Of a stretch of 64,000 bases of DNA, positions 11,559 to 23,800 are shown piece after piece. The stretch's first letter is position 1. Every line of letters starts with the position of its first letter. Source of the stretch: Heliocidaris tuberculata (lineage: Eukaryota > Echinodermata > Echinoidea > Camarodonta > Echinometridae); the NCBI GenBank assembly GCA_025618425.1, contig CM046835.1, forward strand, positions 15,601,020-15,665,019, in the 5' to 3' direction. A model generated the notes under the pieces. The model was not told where the DNA came from. It saw nothing but the letters and a program-made list of their open reading frames with translations, and ran no database searches. A program made the translations under genes and the position numbers.

Positions 11559-12908
11559 TAATGATATTCTATGCAAAAGGCTCTCAATACATGTACGTGT
11601 AACCAATTTATTGGTCAAGAAAGGATTCAGTTATCCAGTAAGGTACATGTAGATCTCCACAAATATATCTCCACACATGAATAAACTAACAAAAAATGAA
11701 ATAAAAAAATCAAAATAAAATAACTGATCTAAGACAATGTCAGTCTCGGTCTCACACTATCTGACAGAGTAACTCACAAACACATGCAGATCAGAAATCC
11801 AGTCACACAAAAATTAATAACAATGGTGGCTTCTTGTTGTAGTGCTCAGGTCCGTCACGCTGTGATGCTCAGCGGCTCATGGCACTCCAACATTATCACC
11901 CCAGTCACTGCACTGTTCAGGGTAATCTTTTACTAATAACTTCCTTTTTTTTTTCTTACCAACAGTGAAACAGGACATTGCCTCTGCAGAGTTACAGCCT
12001 TAACTTAATTATGAATAGAGGGAAAATTATCTACAATCCATAACAGTAACAAACAGTAAGAAATTGTTTATTCCTAGGACCAGAACTCAGAGATACAAAA
12101 ATTCTTTTTATGTAGTGTATGAATACATAAACCATGATGGAATAATCTCTTCAACGACACCAGCCCCGAGTGTGCACAGTTTAAGTTTTGAAGTAGGCTT
12201 TGGATAGGTGCTGGAAAAGTGAGGCGATTAAGTACGACTGTGAGTCGCCTGCACCAGGAAACGATCCAGCCATCTTAAAAAGGAAGAAGAACTTGGAATT
12301 GAATACAGAGGCATAGTGCCTGCGTTCAGTATCTTCCCTAGACTAGAGCTAGGTATCCCTAGGTAGGTAACACAATTGCATTTGCAGTTGCTCTGTGAGC
12401 TGCAGCCAACATGATTGAATTTGAAAATTGACACATCAGCACATGATCTCTTCTTCTAATACCAACAAATAACCATGATTAAACTGAATATATTACCCAT
12501 GGATGAATTCTGAAGACTGGAATATATTTCCCTGAAGAATAGAGAGTAAAAAGAACAAACAGTTGTGAGTTAGTTCATAACTGTTATTGTCATGACAAGT
12601 GAAGATGAGCCGCATGTTATCTCTCTCTTTGTTTTCTTCCGTGTGTGAGAAACATCTGTAGCATTTTCCATCTCCTGAAAAGGGGTTCCAGAATTTCCAG
12701 TTTTATTATGGGCCCAAGCAATATCAAAGAAAAGCAATAATCCCCAAGATTGCATGTACCCATATACACTAAATCATTATGATTATTATTCTAATCTGTT
12801 AAAATGATTTTTTTGTCATTGATATTTTCAATCAAGAATGATATTTAAGTGTATATATTTTTATTACCCCTATAAATGAAATGGACGCGTCAAAGCCCAT
12901 TTACAAAG
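11559..12908. other. intergenic region, nothing recognised
   Basis: AT-rich unique-looking sequence between the palindrome and the candidate exon at 12909. Short open frames on the minus strand around 12228-12434 and 12570-12755 have no recognisable motif or splice support. The upstream exon of MPND could lie here, but I could not identify it. Confidence 0.5.
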
Positions 12909-12965
12909 ATGGCTGCTTTTGATGCAATCGCTTTGGTTGAGCAGTGTGAACAGCAAGAATTGGAG
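12909..12965 (+). CDS. candidate first coding exon of an unidentified gene
   Basis: An ATG in good context (AAGATGGC) opens 19 codons, MAAFDAIALVEQCEQQELE, followed directly by a GTAATG donor, phase 0. The start overlaps a CAAAGATGGC motif resembling the YY1 sites often found at animal transcription starts. The ending EQCEQQELE resembles the lead-in of RWD-domain proteins, but this is only suggestive and no second exon was found. The downstream region is interrupted by the assembly gap and the Helentron, which might sit in its first intron. Confidence 0.45.
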
Positions 12966-13138
12966 GTAATGATTCACATTCATTGAATTATTTTGAATAG
13001 GTTTTAGTTTGAACAAAATCGAATGAATTTATCATTCTTAATTTGAACAGGAATTAATTCTTGTTAGCTGTAAGATTATGTGTGTTTTGGGCAAGTCAAT
13101 ATGATTGAAGTTTGTTGTTTATAGTCCCACACTATTGA

Positions 13139-13420
13139 ATTCATGTAGGTCCTCTCCTACGGTAGCTCCGCCGCCGCGCAGGAGCTACCGCAGGAGCATG
13201 TATCGCGGTAGCCTCTTGTCGAGGCCCTGGCGCTGTTGAAATCCTTGGCGATATGGAGGCAAAATTTCTGGCGAGCGAAGCGAGCCAGAAAAACCGAGGC
13301 GCTTGCGCCGAGGGCCTCTTGACACCCGATCTGAATTTCTTTTGTATTTCATTGTTTTAACGAATATTCCGACCAAATTTTGGTCGGTGAAAATCATCCA
13401 ATAAGCGCGAGCTACCATGA
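13139..13420. repeat. GC-rich structured repeat
   Basis: Contains a perfect 10-bp hairpin, CGGTAGCTCC (13160-13169) with GGAGCTACCG (13181-13190), a second stem CCGACCAAA/TTTGGTCGG near 13369-13387, and the palindromic-looking GGCGAGCGAAGCGAGCC. It is markedly more GC-rich than its surroundings. Likely a dispersed repeat; no family assigned. Confidence 0.6.
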
Positions 13421-13652
13421 CTAGATCTAGGTATGTGACAAAAAAAAAAAAAATTGTGGAATTACATTGTATTTTACATCATTGGGAAGGGCTTGAAAAA
13501 CTATTTAAAAATGGTATATAAATCATAGCTCTAGGACAAATATTAAGCGAGTTATGATTTTTTTAATATTAAAAATCTGGTTTAAATATCGCCATATCGC
13601 CATTGATTTACCATTGAGACCTCTCAAAATCTGTGACTGATCATGACCAATA

Positions 13653-14152
13653 NNNNNNNNNNNNNNNNNNNNNNNNNNNNNNNNNNNNNNNNNNNNNNNN
13701 NNNNNNNNNNNNNNNNNNNNNNNNNNNNNNNNNNNNNNNNNNNNNNNNNNNNNNNNNNNNNNNNNNNNNNNNNNNNNNNNNNNNNNNNNNNNNNNNNNNN
13801 NNNNNNNNNNNNNNNNNNNNNNNNNNNNNNNNNNNNNNNNNNNNNNNNNNNNNNNNNNNNNNNNNNNNNNNNNNNNNNNNNNNNNNNNNNNNNNNNNNNN
13901 NNNNNNNNNNNNNNNNNNNNNNNNNNNNNNNNNNNNNNNNNNNNNNNNNNNNNNNNNNNNNNNNNNNNNNNNNNNNNNNNNNNNNNNNNNNNNNNNNNNN
14001 NNNNNNNNNNNNNNNNNNNNNNNNNNNNNNNNNNNNNNNNNNNNNNNNNNNNNNNNNNNNNNNNNNNNNNNNNNNNNNNNNNNNNNNNNNNNNNNNNNNN
14101 NNNNNNNNNNNNNNNNNNNNNNNNNNNNNNNNNNNNNNNNNNNNNNNNNNNN
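13653..14152. other. assembly gap of 500 N
   Basis: Exactly 500 unknown bases, a standard placeholder length, so the true size is unknown. It removes the 5' end of the Helentron and any junction with flanking DNA. Open frames crossing it are meaningless. Confidence 0.99.
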
Positions 14153-14475
14153 CAAAGCAATTAAGACAATGTATGAAAGTCCTAAGAGAAAAAATAGAAA
14201 CCAAAAGAAAGATGAATGTAAAGAGAACAAGAATGTGAAATATGAGAAAAAGATGTCAGTTTGCAATCTTATAACAGAAACTCTTTTGGTGTATATGCAT
14301 TCAGTGTGCAGTCCCCATGTTCAATGAAGTTGTACAATGAGACCTATGAGCAAATCGAAACAGTGCAAACACGATCCTGGCTGATGTAGCAAGTAATTTG
14401 CCCATTGAAATCAAGAACAGAATCATGTGTTGATATTCATGCATATACTTGTAATCTTTTGAACAGATCAAGGAT

Positions 14476-14802
14476 TTGCAGATGTACAGAGTTCATGCTG
14501 GTCAGGAAGAAAGAAACAAAGTCAAACAAGGACAAGAAAGGTCAGTTACCAAAAGGAAGAAGGGTACTGATGGAAATAAATCTTCTGATATGTCGAAGAT
14601 TAGATTTGACAAAGATGAAGGAATAGAATTAGCAGTAAAGAATGAGAAACTGGATACAAAGAAATCTCTGAATGCAGGTGACCAAGGACTAGATACAAAT
14701 ACATGTCAAAATGATAAAAACTTAGACCAGCATATTTGCAATATGAAAGACGATAAAGTTTCAGATGAGTTGTGCAGGCTGATTCAAAGAATAATTTGTT
14801 GA
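14476..14802 (+). pseudogene. Helentron N-terminal charged region fragment
   Basis: Open stretch rich in Lys, Asp and Asn without a recognised fold. It probably belongs to the same polyprotein as OTU module 1, which resumes after frame changes near 14800-14930. No independent function is suggested. Confidence 0.5.
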
Positions 14803-14927
14803 AACTTAATTTTGATGAAAATAAGGAAATTGAAATAGATGATGATAGTGGCAGTGATATTCATATACCATAAAACGTTCGTGTGCAAGAATTTGTATAG
14901 AATCTGATACAGACACAAGTCCTGGAT

Positions 14928-15890
14928 ATGGATTTATTCGATAAAAGTGTTTCACCATTACGCAACATGTCTTTGAATTGTGACGAACCAAAGATATGCC
15001 CAGAAATGAACAAGTACATGAAGTACAAATCAGTACAAATCATCCAGATGATCTTGCATGTCCATCATGTCCACACTGCTCCAGACAAGGGAATATTGAA
15101 TACAGAGTTAAAGAATAGAAGTTGTTTTGATATAGGAGAACATGATACAGATAATGATAATGATATGTCACTTAATGATCATGGTCATTCAAGAAATTCT
15201 TTAGATTCTTCTTCAGATGAAAAGACAAAAGATGCTAATATGTACACATGTACTGATGAAACAGAAAAAGAAGTTGAATTTGTAGCAAATCTTGGATTAC
15301 ATGATAGACCGGATAAATATTTCAAATTCTTACCCCTCCAAAAGAATGACAAACAGAACATTTGTGCAAAATTGAATATCAGATATATAGGCAGAAGCTG
15401 TGATTCAAATTTAGATAGAGATAGCTTTATTGGAGTTCCTTCACATATAAAACAAATTATTGGTGATGGCAATTGTTTTTTTCGTGCAATTTCATATGCA
15501 ATTTCTGGAACTGAGCATAACCATGCAATTCTAAGAAATGCCACTGTGAAGCATTTATTACAAACCAAGACATGTTTAGTAATACATTGAGGCAAGAGTT
15601 TTCGAACAGTCAGAGAATATGTTTGAAACAGAGAATAATGGAAGACGGAACATGGGTTTACAGACACTGAAATTAGTGCTTTAGCAAATTTAATCGATAC
15701 TGATATTTATTCATACAATGACCAAGTACCATGTTGGCAATTGTTCTCTGCAAAGAAACCTGGAAGAATAAATATTGTAACATCTGATAAGGGAGTTTAT
15801 ATACTATACACAGGAAATATTCATTTTAATGTTGTTGAATCTGTAGATTTGGTCAATTTCAATTCATCGGAACAGAGAAGAATGACTAAA
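14928..15890 (+). pseudogene. Helentron OTU protease module 1, frameshifted
   Basis: The pre-OTU stretch YFKFLPLQKNDKQNICAKLN is followed by the catalytic block IIGDGNCFFRAISYAISG (Asp and Cys present) and LRNATVKHLLQ. The frame breaks near 15570-15660 and resumes as TDTEISALANLIDTDIYSYN, ending with the His-containing NIHFNVVE. All three catalytic elements of an OTU cysteine deubiquitinase survive but are not in one frame. The module, including its lead-in, is a diverged duplicate of the OTU at 17537. Confidence 0.82.
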
Positions 15891-15898
15891 GAAGAAAA

Positions 15899-16270
15899 AT
15901 GTCAAAGAGAACCTTGTCATGTCCATCATATCATGCTGATGTTAAAGTAAAGAATATGCCTAAGAAATGTAAATGCAAATGGCAGTTAGAGGAAGAAATT
16001 AATGAAGCAGTGGATAAGTCTTCCGAAACATTTCAAAACCATGTTGACTCAAAGGGAAAAAAACGTGGGCTTACGTTGGAGTCTGGTACAATAAATCATG
16101 ATAAGAGGAAAAGTAATGCAAATCTTTTTGACATGACATATGAACAGTGTACAAGTAAGTTTAGGAATGAACATCAATCTGAATCAGTTGTTCACAACGA
16201 ACCTAACACAGAGATGAAACCCTTAAAAGTGATCATAAAGACAAATGTACAAGAGTCGATACACAGATAA
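15899..16270 (+). pseudogene. Helentron linker between OTU 1 and the second protease-like domain
   Basis: Charged, Lys/Glu-rich reading frame with no recognised domain. It lies in a different frame from the domain that follows at 16261, indicating another frameshift near 16245-16275. Confidence 0.5.
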
Positions 16271-16900
16271 AACATGTTGCCCAAGGAACATTCAATCAAG
16301 GCGACAGAAGATTTGGTTTTTCAAGTGGAAAACAATGTGTCGCTAATTCGCTATCTGCACTGTTGTATAGCAAGATAAAGAATGCCAATGATTGGAGAAG
16401 TACAGATCTCGACAGGATTTTGAATAACGGTGATGAATTATATCGTTACATACGACGTTTCGCCTCAGTCGATCACGAATACCTATTGATCTCTGATCTA
16501 TTCGAATATTTGGACTCGTATGATGAATTGTTTGAGATAGAATGTCGTGAATCAAAAAGGGATTGTTAGATGGAGATGAATTGATACTACCCAATCTCTT
16601 TCAATGCCATTGAAGCAAGCACTCGAACAAGAACTTTGTAGTGACTCCGATGCATGTTTTGTCACTTTTGGTGGAAATACTTTGATGGTGTTATCTGGTC
16701 AAGATAGTTTCTTTGTATTTGATTCACATTCCAGAAGCATTCGAGGGTTACTAACTGAACAAGGATACAGTGTTCTACTTTGTAACTCAAAGCTGGCAAG
16801 GTGTATACAAGCATTGCATGAGGTTAGCGAAAACAATGGGATGCCCCATGCACACTGAATACGAAGTAACCAGTGTAAATGTGCAAAAGCCACTTCCGTA
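16261..16900 (+). pseudogene. Helentron C76-like cysteine protease domain, broken
   Basis: First frame: VAQGTFNQGDRRFGF, then SGKQCVANSLSALLY, a Cys in a G-x-QC-x-x-N/M-S context. After a stop at 16567 the frame shifts and continues ACFVTFGGNTLMVLSGQDSF and FVFDSHSRSIRGL, giving the Asp/His pair. This Cys ... D-x-H layout resembles the deubiquitinase fold catalogued as peptidase family C76, first defined in herpesvirus tegument proteins and also seen in animal transposon-like proteins. The assignment is by motif layout only; a related plant or animal papain-fold protease is the main alternative. It is inactivated here by at least one frameshift. Confidence 0.6.
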
Positions 16901-17039
16901 AGAATGAAACCTGAAAGGCTATCCGCAGTTACAGGCCATCCCTTCTAGTCAAATTCCATCATCGAGTAGGCACTGTGAAAGTCAGGTTGAAAGCTCTGAA
17001 TGTTCCATACCACATGAAAGCTTCGATGAACTTCAAAGC

Positions 17040-17516
17040 TTGGATCAGAGTATCCCCCCACAAGAAGTAATCAATACCCAAGATTTATTTCACTGCTCTG
17101 AAAATGCAAATGAACCAATCATTCCTGATGTACATTATAATGGTCAACAATCAGAATTGAAGAGTGTGAAGACTGGGTTAACCAAGTTAACAGAATCACC
17201 ACTAAATAATGTTTATCTTCAGAAAGGAAATGACACTATTGAAACTGAAAATGTTAATGATCAAAAAGGAAACACTAAAAAGTGTACTACTAAATATGGA
17301 AATGACTCTGATGAACCGATACTAATAAAAGAAGTTCAGAATACTAACTTAACCTTGAATAGGAAACGAAAATTAAGTGACCTTGAAAGTGATGCAAAAG
17401 TTGATGTTGACCTTTGCAAGGAAATTCAACAAACCAAATTGGCGAAAATAAAAGAGAATGACACTTTAAGAGTTGATGAAAGCGAATGTGCTGATAGTAA
17501 TGACGAATTAAAGTAA
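17040..17516 (+). pseudogene. Helentron charged linker before OTU 2
   Basis: 158-codon open stretch, rich in Asn, Asp, Glu and Lys, without a recognised domain. It ends at TAA (17514-17516) just before the OTU 2 lead-in, so another stop or frame change separates them. Confidence 0.5.
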
Positions 17517-17536
17517 TTGGAGAAGTTCATTCTACA

Positions 17537-17806
17537 TTGTGGTTTAAGCCTCTGGATGAAAGAGGAAAGAAAGAATGTTGTCAAAGAGTAAATATGGCAG
17601 ATATCTTTTCTATTTCCAGTCCTATAGTTGAAGGATGTGTACCTATTGCACAGCCAAAAGACATAAGATATATCACAGGTGATGGAAATTGCTTTTATCG
17701 TGCTGTTTCATTTGCCATGACAGGAAATGAGGGGTACCATTATTCATTGAGAAAAGCTATTGTTTTGCATCTTCTACAAAATCAAAACAAATTTGTTGGC
17801 TTTTGA
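17537..17806 (+). pseudogene. Helentron OTU protease module 2, N-terminal half
   Basis: The lead-in WFKPLDERGKKECCQRVNMA is followed by YITGDGNCFYRAVSFAMTGN with the OTU Asp and Cys, then LRKAIVLHLLQNQN. The frame ends in TGA within the T-run at 17800-17805. The rest of the domain continues in the next frame (LRSGYTSISDYV ... HIHYDVVLSV), so a single-base slip in TTTT splits this OTU from the main Helentron frame. Confidence 0.85.
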
Positions 17807-20800
17807 GAAGTGGCTATACCAGTATTTCAGACTATGTTTCAAGGAACAACATTCAGGAAAGTGGTACTTGGGCTACAGAAATGGAAATCTTGGTTTTAGC
17901 AAATTTGATTGAAACTGATATCTATGTATATGATGATCAGCTTTTGAGATGGAGCATATTTTCTGGCCGAAATGTCCAAATTGGAAAGCAAACAACTGAA
18001 AAAGGCATTTATCTCAGGAACACCCAACACATTCATTACGATGTTGTTTTGTCAGTGCAGTCATCTGAGTCTTTGAATTCTACTGGCGAAAATAATATGT
18101 ATGAAGTGAAAAAGACAACTGGAAATGCAAGGGCAAATATCAAAGAAGGAAAGATTACTGCAACTATAAATGTTAGAAATGCTGGCAATTCAAGGAAAAA
18201 ACATAAAAGAAAAAGTTATAGTGAAACTAGCAAACTCAGAAAAGAGCGAATGAGAGAAAAACGAGCCTTGACAAAGGAAGGGGACAGTTATAAGAAAAAA
18301 GAAAAGCATCTTCACAATGCAAACATACATAAAATGAAGAGAGCAATGGAAAAGAAACAGAAATATCATGATGATCTTATCTGGAAAATTAAACAAATAA
18401 ATCAAGTAAAACAAAAATATAAAGAAGAGAAAGACAGTGATTCAGTGATTCGGAACAAAAAATATAGACGAGATCCAAGTTTTAGGGAGAAACAAGTCAC
18501 TGCTATGAAAAAGAAATATCATTCTGATTTACAGTATAGAAAAAAAATTCTTAACGCAAATAAACAAAGATATAGGACAAATGAACAATTCAAAGAAAAT
18601 TTAAAAACAACCATGAGAAATAACATAAAGAATAAATACTTTAAAAATGAACATTTCAGGCAAAAGCAAAAGGCTACTATGAGAAATAGGTATGAGAAGG
18701 AAGAAAATTTCAAGGAAAAGCAAAAGGCTACTATGAGAAATAGGTACCAGAACGAAGAAAATTTTAAGGAAAAGCAAAAGGCTACAATGAGAAATAGATA
18801 CCAGAAAGAAGAAAATTTCAAGGAAAAGCAAAAGGTAACTATGAAAATTCTGTCCCAAACTAGTTATAAAAAGAAAGACGTAAAACAAAAGAAATTGATG
18901 AGTTCAAAAATTAAGTATAAAAGAGTCGAAAAATATAGACAGAAAGTAAAAAAACAGAATCTTAAAAGAGGTCTAGTTAAAACATTAAAAATGTCCACAT
19001 TTGATAATGTGCTACAGGAGTTTAGGAAGATTATTCTCAATGGCCCAGAATATGTTTGCTGTGTGTGCTTTAAACTTCTCTTTGGGAACCAAGTAATGAA
19101 ATGTATGAAGAGCAACTATAAACTTCAGACATGTATAAGTGAAAAATATTTGCATGTTTGCAATTCAGAATGCAGATCAGAATGTCAAATACACCACTCA
19201 GCTAGATCATCACTATGGATATGCTACACTTGTCACAGAAAGTTGCAATCTGGAAAAGTACCCGCAGAAGCAAACATAAATAATTTACAGTTACATCAAG
19301 TCCCAAAAGAACTTGCCAACTTAAACACTTTGGAACAGCATTTGATTGCACTGAATATCCCTTTTATGAAGTTAATGGCTTTGCCCAGAGGTGGTCAAAA
19401 TGCAGTTCATGGCCCAGTTGTTTGTGTCCCTTCAAACACTTACGAAACTGTACAGATATTGCCTAGACCACAGACAGAAGATCAATTGATCCGTGTTAAA
19501 CTGAAAAGAAAATTGTCATACAAAGGTTATTATGAGTATAAATTTGTAGATAAATCTAAATTGCTGAATGCTCTGCAGTACTTGAAAACAAATAATAAGT
19601 ATTATTCTGATGTTACTGTGAATAATGAATGGGAAAATTCACTTGAACGGAATGAAAAAGATAATGAAGATGAAGAAGCAGTGGAAACCTCTGGTAAAGC
19701 TCGTTTAGTAAAATATTGGAAGGAAATGGAGGAACAGTTGGATTATATTTTGTCCAAAGACAAAATGGCTCATGAAAACATCCAACACAACAGTGACCCA
19801 CACAACAAATTAGATGACAATGACACTGAAGACGATATAGAAGAGCGATTACATGGGATTCACTTAGATACATGTCTACAGCCAGCCGATATCGGACAAG
19901 AAATTCTAGATCAGTATTTTGATGACATATTATGCTGTGCTCCTTGTGAAGGAAAAAGCCCTGTATCGCTTCTGCAAGATGAAAGCAATGAGGCCAAATG
20001 TTTTCCAGCATTATTTCCGCAAGGTCAACCGACATTCCATGATAGAAGAGACGAAAAAGTAACCTTGGGACGCTATTTGCTCAACCGACTGATGCACGTC
20101 GATAACAGATTCGCTCAAAATACGGATTACATCTTTTATGCACAGTGTATTTATGAGATTCAACAAGTTTTGTCACAAGTTTCTATTGCATTGAGACAAA
20201 GTCGAAACAAAAAAGAGGATTCTTCGTCAATAACTGCTTCAGATTTGAAGAATGTTGAGAAAGTTCAAAACATACTAAAATCAGACAAGGGATATAAATT
20301 TCTAAAGCAAATTCGTGGAACACCTCCTTACTGGCAAAAGACACAGAAAGATGTATTGGCAATGGTACGACAACTTGGGAAGCCAACATGGTTTGCATCA
20401 TTTTCATGTGCAGATATGAGATGGCCAGAAATAATCAATACATTGCTAAGACAAAAGGGAGACAGCAGGAAATCAAGTGAATTAGATTGGGCAGAAAAAT
20501 GTAATCTTATAAGATCGAATCCAGTAACAGTAGCAAGAATGTATGACAAAAGATTTCACGCTTTTCTGAATAAAGTTATCTTGTCTCCAGCTGCACCAAT
20601 AGGGAACATAGTAGACTACACATTTAGACAAGAAATGCAAATGAGGGGATCTGTTCATACGCATGCTTTATTCTGGGTTGAGCACGCTCCACAGTTGGGA
20701 ATCGATAACGATGATGATGTTATACAATTCGTAGATAAGTACATTTCCTGCCGAAAACCTCACGAAGAAGAAGATCCAGAACTATACGAAATAATCAGCT

Positions 20801-23800
20801 CAGTACAACAACACAGTAAGAAACATTCTAAATCTTGCAAAAAGAAAGGAACAGCATGTAGATTTAATTTCCCAAGACCACCCTCTGAAAAAACATTCAC
20901 CGTTAAACCTGTTGAAGAGAATAAAGCTAAGGATAGCACGAAAATTAAACGTGAAGTAAAGGATGAGAGCCAAGTGGAAGCTTCTGAAAACGCTAAAACC
21001 AATGCAAAGGAATTGTTGAATTCTGTCAAAGATGCATTATCGGATGGAACTGAATACAACAGTGCAAGGCATCTTTTTGAAAAACTTGACATTACTCAAA
21101 ATCAGTTCGAGAATGCACATAATGAAATGGCCTCACAGGAAAGTATAATCATTAAAAGAGAACCACAAGATGTGTGGGTAAATCAGTTTAATCCAAATTT
21201 ACTTCGAGCCTGGAATGCTAATATGGATTTGCAGTACGTGACGAATGCATACGCATGTGTAGCATACATCGTGTCGTATATGTCAAAGGCTGAACGAGAA
21301 ATGGGAATGCTTTTGAGTCATACAGTATCTGAGATGAAAGAAGGAAATAAAGATGCCAAGGAAAGCATGAAAAAACTTGGACAGGCGTACATGCAGAATC
21401 GTGAAGTGTCTGCTCAAGAAAGTGTCTATCGTGTTTGCAGTCTCAGACTGAAAGAGTGTTCTAGGAAAGTAGAATTCATTCCTGTTGGACCTGACCCTGT
21501 TAGAATGAGTTTACCATTAAGCGTGATAAAGAACAGACCAGATGGTGATGATGATGATGAGAATATTTGGATGCCTAGCAAACTCGACAGATACAAAGCT
21601 CGACCTAGAAACCCAGAATTTGATAACATGTGTCTTGCAATGTTTTGTTCTCGGTATAGAATTCTAACTGCATCCCAAATGACAAGTACAAGGAGTAGAA
21701 ATGTCTTCAAATTAGATAATGATTTGGGATATATTCAGAAACGCACACGTAGTAAAGACGCAGTCGTAAGGTATCCCCGATTTTCACCCACTATATCACC
21801 CGAAAACTACTATTTGAGCATATTACAACTTTTTCTACCACATGTCCGAGATGAGCAATTAAATCCTCCAGGATTTAAGACATATCAAGAGTTCTATGAG
21901 ACAGGTTCTGTGAAATTATGTGGATGTGAATTGGAGAAAGTCAGCTCAGTTGTGTGTACCAACCGAAAGAAATTTGAAATAAATGCTGATTCAATTGATA
22001 AGGCACAAGAGCATTTAGAGCAATTTGGTGCACAGGAAGATGCATGGGGCCTTTTATGTCCAGAGAGTGAAGTAGAACGACTTGAACATCCCAGAGAAAA
22101 TGTAGATGTGGAAGATTGCGATGAAGATCTTGCTATTCCTGATTTAAAGGACATGCCCAAAAAAGATAATTATAGCATAGAATTTCGATCTGTAAAAATT
22201 TCCAAACAAGATAGACATTGTATCATGAGGTCTTTGAACGAGAAACAAAGGATTGTCTTTTACAAAATACGACAATGGTGTTTAGATAGAGTAAATGGAA
22301 AACTGGTTGAACCGTTTCATATTTTCATTACTGGTGGTGCTGGCACTGGAAAGAGTCATTTAGTTAAATGTCTTTACTATGAAGCAACACGCATACTAGC
22401 CCGAATGTTGCATCGGCCTGATGATGTCTCAGTGTTGAAAATGGCTCCTACAGGAGTAGCTGCATACAATATCAATGGTCATACTATACACAGTGCTCTT
22501 TCAATTCCAATTAGAGCTCAAATGCCCTATCGACCACTGAGTGAAGAGAAAATAAGTGTCCTTCGCAATAAGCTAAGTCAGTTGCAAATTCTAATCATAG
22601 ATGAAGTATCAATGGTAGATCAGAAGTTAATGTGTTACATCCACAGCCGCATACGACAAATAAAGCAATCACGTGATCAGACTGCTTTTGCTGGTGTATC
22701 AGTTATTGCTGTGGGAGACATGTATCAGTTACCTCCTGTCTTTGGAACTCCTTTATATAAAGACACACTTGAAGGTGCATTATGGAATGATAATTTCAAG
22801 AAAGTAGAACTTGAGGACATAATGAGACAAAAAGATGATACCGAATTTGCCCTTCTACTGAACAGATTACGCGTAAAAGAACGTGATGATATTCTCTGCG
22901 ATGAAGACCTAGCAGTGCTAAAGGCTTGTGAAACTGGTGAAATATGTGAAGATGCTCTCCACATTTATTCATATAACAAAGAAGTAGACGAATGGAACAA
23001 GAAATTATTGCATAAAAAATGTGCTAATGTGATATGTGTAAAAGCAGAAGACACTGAGAAAGATCCTAAGGAAAGAAGTAAAATTCGTGAAAAACCTTGC
23101 ACTCGGTGTAAAAGCCAGTTGCCTAGTTATCTGTGGATTGCAGTTAATGCAAGAGTCATGTTGCTCAAGAACATTGATGTTGGCAAAGGCCTGACAAACG
23201 GGAGTTTTGGAAATGTAACTGAAATAATAATGGATGAAACAAAGTCTAAACCAGTTTGCATCAAAGTTAATTTTGACAAAGCTGATGTTGGTATTCATTC
23301 AATTGAAAAATCTGAAGAATTCCTGGGTAAGAAATATTTGAGGCGACAGTTTGCACTTAAACTTGCTTATGCATGCACAATTCATAAAGTACAAGGTTTG
23401 ACATTAGACAAAGCTGTGGTATCATTAAAAAGTACATTTGAATGTGGACAGGCATATGTTGGGCTAAGTCGTGTTACTTCATTATCTGGACTTGTTATAG
23501 AAAATTTTGATCCAAAACGTATACGCTGTAATCCTGAGATCAAACAGAGCATGGATATTATGAATGCATTTATTGAAAATATTACTTCTGAAGGCATTGA
23601 TGGTCATAGCTTCTATTTGATTTTACAAAATGTGCAAGGATTAAGACAGCATTTTATAGATGTTCAATCACAGTGTCAATTTGTGAATGCAGATTTTATT
23701 TGCTTGACAGAAACATGGATTAATGATGATGATATTTCTGATGTTCTTATGGATAACTTTAGATTTTATCATCAGCCACGAAATCTTTCATACCATAAAC

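Noticed and set aside
13523..14266. Open frames across the N gap
   Set aside because: They are made of unknown bases.
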